From Candidatus Omnitrophota bacterium (lineage in GTDB: Bacteria > Hinthialibacterota > Hinthialibacteria > Hinthialibacterales > Hinthialibacteraceae), in NCBI GenBank assembly GCA_003598175.1, contig QZKN01000026.1, positions 1-37,075 of the forward strand: DNA of 37,075 nt. The letters are read 5' to 3'. Shown one piece after another: positions 1 through 5,507 of the stretch. Made by a program: the position numbers and the translations under genes. The notes below the pieces were generated by a model. It had not been told where the DNA came from. It did not search any database and worked only from the letters and a program-made list of their open reading frames with translations. The first letter of the stretch is position 1; each line of letters opens with the position of its first letter.

Positions 1-198
1 CAGGATTTCTTCTCATGGTACAACCGCGAGCATCATCATTCCGGAATTGGGTGGTTGACACCCGAGACGGTTCATTATGGCCGAGCCGAGGAGACACTCA
101 CCGCAGAGATACCGGGTGAAACGGAGGCTGATTTGCTGGCGAGCAATCGGTCAAGGGATAACTCGGTGGGAACTCATCAAAACGATGAATGGGCGTAG
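1..198 (+). CDS. IS3-family transposase, C-terminal fragment (5' end outside window)
   Basis: An open frame enters from the window edge and ends at TAG 196-198. The translation begins QDFFSWYNREHHHSGIGWLT and continues PETVHYGRAEE. This is the conserved C-terminal block of the IS3-type DDE transposase (integrase core, rve_3), including the typical YN..HHHSGIG..TPE.VHYGR pattern. The catalytic DDE residues lie upstream and are not visible. The last 30 or so residues do not resemble the usual tail of this family, so the very C-terminus may be frameshifted or divergent. It points toward the accessory genes at 441-2144 and is probably the element that truncated that locus. Family assignment is confident; whether the element is intact cannot be judged. 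Confidence 0.8.
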   Translation, partial: QDFFSWYNREHHHSGIGWLTPETVHYGRAEETLTAEIPGETEADLLASNRSRDNSVGTHQNDEWA

Positions 199-440
199 AA
201 GAGAAATCCTTCTGCGCCCTCCCCTAAATTCATCGGATTGATAGATTCCCCATGCCTTGTCAAACGCTTGTCCGAAGGACAACTGGAGGAGCCGAAAGAT
301 TGTCTTCTTATGACACACTCCTCTGTAAAGAATGCTCATTAATTTCGCCATGGAGTTGTCTCAAAGTTGTTGACACGTTCCGGAATGCATGAGAAGATAA
401 CGATCTCAAAAATATGAGCCATGCCAGCTTTTTTTCACTA
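199..440. other. IS right flank and junction, no gene
   Basis: No convincing gene is seen here. The stretch around 350-385 reads TCTCAAAGTTGTTGACACG on the plus strand, which resembles the terminal inverted repeats of some IS3-group elements, so the right end of the IS is likely near 350-390. The left end is not in the window, so the inverted repeat cannot be checked. On the minus strand a short frame starting MAGDSEKKLAW overlaps the hsdM tail at 441 and runs into this region. It looks like the start of the next gene of a restriction locus, cut off by the IS. Confidence 0.35.
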
Positions 441-471
441 TCACCCGCCATATCCTAACTCCTTCAAGTTC
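441..471 (-). pseudogene. hsdM 3'-end remnant, copy C
   Basis: The minus strand encodes NLKELGYGG followed by TGA. This is the same C-terminal end as the longer hsdM remnants at 1035-1142 and 1929-2144. The stop codon overlaps an ATGGCGGGTGA start (MAGD...), the same junction as in copy A. Only about 30 bp are recognisable. It sits 10 bp after the stop codon of the ORF6N gene, so that gene is bracketed by two hsdM tails. Confidence 0.55.
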
Positions 472-481
472 ATCATAACGA

Positions 482-1000
482 TCATTCCTTCTCACTATGA
501 AACCCGATCTGTCTTCTTTTCGGTTCGGGAGGCTTCATCAGTTCCCAAATGGCGTTAAAAACCACCTTGAACTGTTCATCATATTTCTTCTCAAGAGCAT
601 CAAGTTTTCTGGCAAGTTCTTCATTCGAGGCAAGCATTTGTCGGAGTTTCACAAACGCCCGCATGATTTCTATGTTGACATGTACAGCTCTATCGCTGTT
701 CAATACGCTTGAGAGCATAGCCACACCTTGCTCAGTGAAGGCATAAGGGAGATATTTTGAATGCTTTCCGCGACTGCTTTTTAAGATCACAAATTGTGAT
801 CTTAAAGAATCAGCCTCTTCTTTGGTCAGCTGGAACATGAAATCTTCCGGGAAACGATCCAAATTTCGCCGGACAGCCTGGTTCAAGACGCGGGTTTCAA
901 CGCAGTATAATTCCGCCAGGTCACGGTCAATCATTACCTTTTGGCCACGGATCAAAAATATCTTTCTTTCGATAATCTCAACAGGTATTAGTGCCTTCAT
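482..1000 (-). CDS. ORF6N-domain DNA-binding protein
   Basis: This 172-residue protein has an ORF6N domain at about residues 8-95. It carries the family blocks [35 protein letters not shown] and [21 protein letters not shown] charged, probably coiled-coil segment follows at about 120-150, and the protein ends at [12 protein letters not shown], as family members usually do, so it looks full length. ORF6N proteins are found in phages and in restriction or toxin-antitoxin islands and are thought to bind DNA; the exact role is unknown. The start is ATG 998-1000, preceded by an AAAGG-type ribosome site. That site overlaps the end of a perfect palindrome at 1013-1039, which suggests autorepression. 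A second, nearly identical palindrome lies inside the gene at 780-806 and encodes LRSQFVILK (residues 66-74). The gene sits between two hsdM tails. Confidence 0.88.
   Translation of the reverse strand: MKALIPVEIIERKIFLIRGQKVMIDRDLAELYCVETRVLNQAVRRNLDRFPEDFMFQLTKEEADSLRSQFVILKSSRGKHSKYLPYAFTEQGVAMLSSVLNSDRAVHVNIEIMRAFVKLRQMLASNEELARKLDALEKKYDEQFKVVFNAIWELMKPPEPKRRQIGFHSEKE
780..806. promoter_or_regulatory. 27-bp perfect palindrome inside the ORF6N gene
   Basis: The left arm TTTAAGATCACAA (780-792) and right arm TTGTGATCTTAAA (794-806) are perfect reverse complements around one central base. Read on the coding strand it encodes LRSQFVILK. It differs from the palindrome upstream of the gene at one symmetric base pair (GATC versus GGTC in the arms) and in the orientation of the central base. 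It may be a second binding site for the gene's own product, or a codon-constrained relic. Function is inferred. Confidence 0.7.
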
Positions 1001-1012
1001 ATCTACTACACC

Positions 1013-1039
1013 TTTAAGGTCACAATTTGTGACCTTAAA
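1013..1039. promoter_or_regulatory. 27-bp perfect palindrome upstream of the ORF6N gene (candidate operator)
   Basis: The arms TTTAAGGTCACAA (1013-1025) and TTGTGACCTTAAA (1027-1039) are perfect around one central base. The palindrome lies 13-39 nt before the ATG of the ORF6N gene and overlaps its ribosome-binding sequence, so it could act as an operator or as an mRNA hairpin hiding the ribosome site. It also contains the stop codon of hsdM tail copy B. Both strands can be read as LRSQ(F/I)VTLK, the peptide motif of ORF6N proteins themselves. Confidence 0.7.
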
Positions 1040-1142
1040 AACCGAATCCCAACCCCTTCAAGTTCTTCTTAATCTCCTTTTCCAACCGCGCCGATTCGGC
1101 AAATTGTTCGTTCAACCGAGCCGCAGGCGACGTTATCTTTTT
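1035..1142 (-). pseudogene. hsdM 3'-end remnant, copy B
   Basis: The minus strand encodes KKITSPAARLNEQFAESARL and then [15 protein letters not shown] followed by TAA. This matches the C-terminus of type I restriction methyltransferase HsdM and aligns residue for residue with copy A (MTRLAAQLIEQFVESARLEK...). Twenty bases, GAACTTGAAGGGGTTGGGAT, are identical in A and B. The upstream part is missing: the frame merges into the end of the nucleotidyltransferase gene, whose stop codon (1133-1135) lies inside this remnant. It lies directly before the ORF6N gene and its stop codon falls in that gene's operator palindrome. Confidence 0.65.
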
Positions 1143-1492
1143 TCCAAATTGTTCCCTATCATAACAAAAGTCTTATCCTCCTGACTCGACCGATTCAACC
1201 ATTCGATGCCATGTTTTCGAATCTGACTGATTAACTTTTGGTTTTCGATCCGATTCATCAAAACAATTTCGATTCGTTGCGGCATGGAAAGATCGTCAAT
1301 TTTCTCCGATAATTCCGCCAGATCGTCCAGCGTCAATTCCGCTCCATACAGAGCCAGATCCACATCCGATGTCGTTTCATACGTTCCCATCGCCCGCGAG
1401 CCATACAATACAATCCGTTCTACACGAGGGTTGATGGATAATATCTCGATAATTTTTTTACGGTAGAAATCTTTTAGACCATCATTCATCAT
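1133..1492 (-). CDS. MNT-type nucleotidyltransferase (antitoxin partner of HEPN protein)
   Basis: This 119-residue minimal nucleotidyltransferase has the core motif YGSRAMGTYETTSDVDLAL, that is GSR at 31-33 and the metal-binding D43-x-D45. The third acidic position appears as Glu (QRIEIVL, E75) rather than the usual Asp. Proteins of this family pair with HEPN proteins; in characterised pairs the MNT enzyme AMPylates and silences the HEPN ribonuclease. The ATG (1490-1492) overlaps the stop of the HEPN gene by four bases, so the two are translationally coupled. The last residues (DKTFVMIGNNLEKR) look unlike the normal family tail, and the stop codon lies inside an hsdM remnant, so the C-terminus may have been rebuilt at a recombination junction. 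Confidence 0.85.
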   Translation of the reverse strand: MMNDGLKDFYRKKIIEILSINPRVERIVLYGSRAMGTYETTSDVDLALYGAELTLDDLAELSEKIDDLSMPQRIEIVLMNRIENQKLISQIRKHGIEWLNRSSQEDKTFVMIGNNLEKR

Positions 1493-1899
1493 TCGCGTTT
1501 ACCTTCCAATCGATTGTACACTTGGCGCAATATCGGAGTATATTGATTTTTGATCAACTCTTCGGCTTCTTTTGCTGTGGTTTCTTCGTAGGTATGGCTG
1601 AGTAGATTTCGTTTTTTTAAACCATCGAGCAATGTTTCCGCTCCGGCTTCTTCCAGATATTCAACCTCGAAAGCCTGACGGATCGTTTCTCGGGGAGTTT
1701 TCACTTCAAATCCTTCATAAAAGAGTAAGTCCTTCAGCGTCTTCCATGCCAGTTCAAATGTGAATTCAAATATTTGAACCAATCCCGCACGTTCAAGATC
1801 GGAATACTCCTCTTTCCGGCAGGCTGCCTCAAGTTGAGCCAAAGCTTTTCCAAAATTTTCCAGGCGTTGATGCCAACGAATCTCATCAGAATTGGTCAT
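1489..1899 (-). CDS. HEPN-domain protein (HI0074-like substrate-binding/toxin partner)
   Basis: This 136-residue, mostly helical protein of the nucleotidyltransferase substrate-binding (HI0074) family begins MTNSDEIRWHQRLENFGKAL. It contains FEFTFELAWKTLKDLL and RNLLSHTY at residues 97-104. The R97-N-L-L-S-H102 stretch fits the HEPN Rx4-6H ribonuclease motif. The start chosen is ATG 1897-1899, with AAGGA 8-12 bases upstream; a longer GTG-initiated frame to 1932 only reads through the hsdM-tail junction. It forms a four-base-overlapping pair with the MNT gene downstream. A toxin role is inferred from the motif and pairing. Confidence 0.85.
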   Translation of the reverse strand: MTNSDEIRWHQRLENFGKALAQLEAACRKEEYSDLERAGLVQIFEFTFELAWKTLKDLLFYEGFEVKTPRETIRQAFEVEYLEEAGAETLLDGLKKRNLLSHTYEETTAKEAEELIKNQYTPILRQVYNRLEGKRE

Positions 1900-1928
1900 T
1901 TTCCATTCCTTTTTCCAACATTTTACAC

Positions 1929-2144
1929 TCACCCGCCATATCCCAACCCCTTCAAGTTCTTTCTGATCTCCTTCTCCAGCCTCGCCGATTCGACGAACTG
2001 TTCGATCAATTGAGCCGCCAGCCGCGTCATTTTCTCCTCGAACGGCTCCTCGTCGTCTTCGGATTCTTCCGCGCCGGTGCTGGTTTTGGTTCGTTTGTTT
2101 TTTGCAATAAGAGTCCGATTCGATTCAATTTGGTTTTTTACAGA
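1929..2144 (-). pseudogene. hsdM: hsdM 3'-end remnant, copy A (longest)
   Basis: An open minus-strand frame of 71 residues follows a stop at 2145-2147. It includes SEDDEEPFEEKMTRLAAQLI, then EQFVESARLEKEIRKNLKGL, and ends GYGG. This is the C-terminal tail of a type I restriction-modification methyltransferase subunit. All methylase motifs (the SAM-binding and NPPY regions) are absent, and upstream sequence is the unrelated glycosidase-like gene, so this is a remnant. The stop TGA overlaps a downstream ATGGCGGGTGAG (MAGE...), as at copy C, and the HEPN gene starts 30 bp further on. Confidence 0.7.
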
Positions 2145-2226
2145 TTATGCTGGTGAGGAGGAGAAATCAATACGCGCGGGATCATGATGGAGCGCAGAAA
2201 TAGTCTGTTTTTCGCGGCAACGTTTG

Positions 2227-4302
2227 TCAATAAATCAATCGCACCCAATTCACATTCGGCCCCCATCCGTCGGTGGGGTCGGCATCTCGGAATCGCAGAG
2301 TGAGGCGGTTTTGTTGTATCCATTCCGGTTGGATGGAGATCGTGTGAATGGTGGGGAACGCCGGGCCGGTATTGCCTTCGTTTAAAAGGAGAATGGTCGA
2401 CTCGGCGTTTATCATTTCCAGCAATACTTCTCCCTGTTCTTCGAATTCGAGTATGATTGGATTCGATGCGTCGGAAACGGGCAATTCCAGCGTAAAATAA
2501 GCGTCATAATCCGCAACGATGTCGAGCGCGGAGGTCCCGCGCCAGTCGCTGATGAACGCGCCCTCGCTTTCGCTCACGCAGTCAAGACTTTCACCCAAAT
2601 CACAGAAGAATCGGACCTTCGGTTCCGGTTTCCAGGTCAATGGGGCGAGATAAACGCCGTCGTAATACCATCCGCAGTGACTCACATACCATAAACCGTC
2701 TGTGTCCTGAATCACTTCCGCCGCGTGCGAGTGGATTTCCGCGACGAAATCGGAGCGATCCCAATGATAGGGGGTGGATGAGCGATAGACGGCGGTGCGG
2801 CGGTAATCTCCATCCGGTCCGATCAACAAATAAAAGTGGTTTTCGTATTCCACGACGAACGGCGATTCGGTCGGGCCGTTGTAGGTACCTGTGGTATCGT
2901 GAATAAAAGCGGTGTGGCGCGGCGACCAATGCAAGAGGTCGTCGCTGGTGCGGTAAGCGACGATGTGATTGCCATCCGGACGGGCGGCCACAGCGGTGTA
3001 ATACATTATATATTGTTGATCGGCGCGAATGACCATCGGATCGCGCGCGTCGAAATAATCCTGGAACAAAGGATTGCCGTCATATCGCGTCCAGGTAAAC
3101 AAATCGGAGGAGAACGCGAGGTGCATGCGATACCGGTAATTGCTGAGCAGGCTGCCGGCGGCATAGAACATGTAATACAAGCCGTCTTTTTCGATCACGT
3201 GCGGCGCCCAGAGATGGTTTTCACCCGCACTTGTATCCGTAACCAACGCGAACGGCTGTTTTTGCCACGATGGTTGGGTGAGAGATGCGAAAGTGGCATG
3301 GGCGAACTGGTCTTCATCGACCGGCGCGGGGGGGTAGGAATGCGTGATGCCGAATAAATGCCACAAGCCGTCGCCGCCGCGGGCAAAACAATGGTCGTTG
3401 ATGTACCACCAATCGTTGGGCACGCTTTGATCGTAAATGTGGAAATAGTCTCCCGCTTGCGGAATGGACGGCGCAGCGATCTCCGTTACCAATGGTTGCC
3501 GAATCGACAGGTTTGCGAAAGTGGCGCGTGCGTCATGGATATACGCGCCTAAATAATTCCCTAACGGCGTTGCGTGATTCGCTTCGAGAATGGGATAGGC
3601 GGAACGATCGGGGCAAAACACTTGAATTTGCCAGGCGCGCGTCACAATGCGCAAATGAACCGCTGCGCCATCCAATGCATTCCACGGAAATTCATCCAAC
3701 CGCACCTCTTCCGGCCACGGGCCGAGTTTGGCAAGCACGAGCGCGTTGAGTGAGGAATCCAAACGCGCGGTGTATCCAATCTCTCCGGAAGCATCCGCCC
3801 AAAAAAGCAGTCCTGCGCTTGTTCCTTCCTGCAACGTGAATTGCGCGGAAAATTCCATTACCGTCGGAAAAGGCTCCTGCGCGATCATGCGGGCGTCGAG
3901 GTCGGCGAAGCCGGAAACGGCTTCGCCGTCGACGGACCATGCGCCGCGATTGAATTTCCAATCGAGTTGAGTTATGGAGGCGATGACGGATCCGATTTCC
4001 GGCCAACGGTCGGCAAGAAGAAACAGATCCTGTTTTTCTATGAATCCGTTGCGGTTCAGATCGTAATCGACGCTTCCTGTTTTTTTGGCTTGCAGGAACC
4101 GCAGCAGCGTTTTCTGCGCGGATTCCGGCAGCGAAATCCGATTTTTATCCAGTGGCGAGAGAAAACGATGATTCTCTTTTGGCTCCGCAGAAAGTGTGGA
4201 GGAGGTTCTGGCGGGATATTTTATCTCCGCTGGGAAAACCGACGGTATGGATATTCGGAAGAGGAATACAACGGTGAATAGTACGCGGAGAGTGGTGGGC
4301 AT
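2227..4302 (-). CDS. Secreted five-bladed propeller glycosidase-like protein (GH43/GH32-like) with EF-hand/dockerin-like segment
   Basis: The protein has 691 residues from ATG 4300-4302. That start is chosen because MPTTLRVLFTVVFLFRISIP makes a signal peptide and GGA lies 9 nt upstream; an ATG at 4329 directly after the pilin stop adds nine residues. In order it carries a calcium-loop-like DYDLNRNGFIEKQD at about 79-92, a jelly-roll-like region at about 120-280 (SAGLLFWADASGEIGYTARL), and a propeller at about 290-580 with HLWAPHVIEKDGLYYMFYAA, DARDPMVIR and GPTESPFVVEYENHFYLLIG. A C-terminal beta module ends FRDADPTDGWGPNVNWVRLI. The repeated W.P.. and YYM(F/Y)Y blades resemble glycoside hydrolase families 43, 32 or 62 acting on plant or exopolysaccharide; the substrate is not predictable. 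The DGWGP end recurs in the protein at 19536-21620. It lies 27 bp downstream of the pilin gene on the same strand. Confidence 0.75.
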   Translation of the reverse strand: MPTTLRVLFTVVFLFRISIPSVFPAEIKYPARTSSTLSAEPKENHRFLSPLDKNRISLPESAQKTLLRFLQAKKTGSVDYDLNRNGFIEKQDLFLLADRWPEIGSVIASITQLDWKFNRGAWSVDGEAVSGFADLDARMIAQEPFPTVMEFSAQFTLQEGTSAGLLFWADASGEIGYTARLDSSLNALVLAKLGPWPEEVRLDEFPWNALDGAAVHLRIVTRAWQIQVFCPDRSAYPILEANHATPLGNYLGAYIHDARATFANLSIRQPLVTEIAAPSIPQAGDYFHIYDQSVPNDWWYINDHCFARGGDGLWHLFGITHSYPPAPVDEDQFAHATFASLTQPSWQKQPFALVTDTSAGENHLWAPHVIEKDGLYYMFYAAGSLLSNYRYRMHLAFSSDLFTWTRYDGNPLFQDYFDARDPMVIRADQQYIMYYTAVAARPDGNHIVAYRTSDDLLHWSPRHTAFIHDTTGTYNGPTESPFVVEYENHFYLLIGPDGDYRRTAVYRSSTPYHWDRSDFVAEIHSHAAEVIQDTDGLWYVSHCGWYYDGVYLAPLTWKPEPKVRFFCDLGESLDCVSESEGAFISDWRGTSALDIVADYDAYFTLELPVSDASNPIILEFEEQGEVLLEMINAESTILLLNEGNTGPAFPTIHTISIQPEWIQQNRLTLRFRDADPTDGWGPNVNWVRLIY

Positions 4303-4329
4303 GTGGGTGATTCCGTATATGTACGTCAT

Positions 4330-4923
4330 TTATTGCAGAGTATGCACTTCACTGTCGGCGGAAGATGTGGATATATCCGTGCGCAGATATCCGGTTTTCT
4401 CGCTGGCGATGATATCGCCTTTCGAGATTACGCCGTTCGTCATGTCGTAGGGCCGCAATGGGTACGACTGGCGGGTTTTGTCCGGCCCGTATCCCCACAC
4501 GTGCCACGAGCCGAAAATCCTGTCCGAATTCGCCGGGCGTTGGCCGACGTAAAGATACCACCCGATGATGATCCCGTCGCCGCGATTACGGTTGGGATTT
4601 TCGTGTTCGGTGAACGGATCGAGCGGGATCGTGGACATATATGAGATCGGCGAGGTGAGCGGCGAGAGATTGTACGATGCAACCAGCGCATCGGCGGAGT
4701 TTCCCCCTTCCGGCCAGCCCGGCGGATAGAAGGGAGGGGTATTTCTTTCGATCCGATACATATCGATGGCGCTGTGCAGGGCGCGAATATCGGCGATGGA
4801 ACGTGTTACGAGAGCCCGCATTCGCGCGCTCATGAAATTGGGTACGGCGACGGCGGCTAAAATACCGATAATGGCGACCACGATTAATAATTCAATCAAA
4901 GTAAAGGATTTTCTATCACACAT
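4330..4923 (-). CDS. Type II/IV pseudopilin (GspG-like)
   Basis: This 197-residue protein has a prepilin N-terminus, MCDRKSFTLIELLIVVAIIG, followed by ILAAVAVPNFMSARMRALVT. The hydrophobic helix and Glu at position +5 are canonical for class III signal peptides. The residue before the cleavage site is Ser (KS|FTLIE) rather than the usual Gly, which may slow or alter processing. The soluble part, with a DMYRIERNTPPFYPPGWPEG-type segment, resembles the GspG-like pilins abundant in many uncultured bacteria. It would be anchored in the inner membrane and assembled into a pseudopilus. No type II secretion machinery is next to it. It is divergent from the response regulator gene, and paired direct repeats lie in its upstream region. 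Confidence 0.85.
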   Translation of the reverse strand: MCDRKSFTLIELLIVVAIIGILAAVAVPNFMSARMRALVTRSIADIRALHSAIDMYRIERNTPPFYPPGWPEGGNSADALVASYNLSPLTSPISYMSTIPLDPFTEHENPNRNRGDGIIIGWYLYVGQRPANSDRIFGSWHVWGYGPDKTRQSYPLRPYDMTNGVISKGDIIASEKTGYLRTDISTSSADSEVHTLQ

Positions 4924-4949
4924 GGTTTGCTCCGAACTCCCGGAAAATG

Positions 4950-4981
4950 AGACTCTGCGCTATTATGGCATAGACTCTGCG
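4950..4981. repeat. Pair of 10-bp direct repeats (AGACTCTGCG) at 22-bp spacing
   Basis: AGACTCTGCG occurs at 4950-4959 and again at 4972-4981, 22 bp apart (about two helical turns). They lie 27-58 bp upstream of the pilin start in the divergent region before the response regulator. Between them the minus strand reads CATAAT, a possible -10 box for the pilin gene. This spacing is typical of regulator half-sites, but no regulator is known. Confidence 0.4.
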
Positions 4982-5105
4982 GAAGGTCACGAGGGAAATC
5001 CATTGTCGTGTGCGAATAAGCAAATCAAGGAGTCGTTTCGTATTATCGATAGGAAACCATTTTCATCCATTGTTATCGGGATTATTGGGAGTTGGGATAA
5101 AATAC

Positions 5106-5474
5106 ATGTCAACGAGAATACTTGTGGTAGAAGACAATCAAGACAGTCGGGAATTGCTGGTGGACGCGCTGGAATTTGCGGATTATACGGTTATTCAGGC
5201 GGCGGATGGATTGGAAGGAGAAACCAAAGCTAAATCGGAGCAGCCTGATCTCATCCTTCTTGATATATCGCTGCCTGTCAAAGCGGGTTGGGATGTCGCC
5301 GCCGCGTTGCGGGAGGATGAAATCACGAAAAACATTCCCATCATCGCGTTGACGGCTCATGCGCGACAGGAAGATAAGGAGCGCGCCTTGAACGCCGGTT
5401 GCACGTCGTATTTACCCAAGCCGGTGAAACCGCGCGACGTTCTGAAAGAAATCGACCGGTTGTTGCATTCCTAA
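5106..5474 (+). CDS. Single-domain response regulator (DivK/CheY-like)
   Basis: This 122-residue protein starts at ATG 5106, MSTRILVVEDNQDSRELLVD. It is a complete receiver domain and nothing else. The acidic pair is E9-D10, the phosphoacceptor D53 (ILLDISLP), the switch residue T83 (IIALTAHA) and the conserved K105 (YLPKPVKP). All key residues are present, so it should be phosphorylated by a histidine kinase and act by protein contact rather than DNA binding. The overall motif set (DNQDSRELL, TAHAR) is DivK-like. An in-frame TTG 96 nt upstream would add non-homologous sequence. No kinase is encoded nearby. The next gene follows after about 30 bp and may be cotranscribed. Confidence 0.9.
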   Translation: MSTRILVVEDNQDSRELLVDALEFADYTVIQAADGLEGETKAKSEQPDLILLDISLPVKAGWDVAAALREDEITKNIPIIALTAHARQEDKERALNAGCTSYLPKPVKPRDVLKEIDRLLHS

Positions 5475-5507
5475 TCACAGTTGAAAACGGATGTGCGATT
5501 TGTGACC

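Noticed and set aside
822..1184. Plus-strand 120-codon frame antisense to the ORF6N gene
   Set aside because: It contains LRSQFVTLK only because the palindrome reads alike on both strands; the rest is the reverse of the ORF6N gene and an hsdM remnant.
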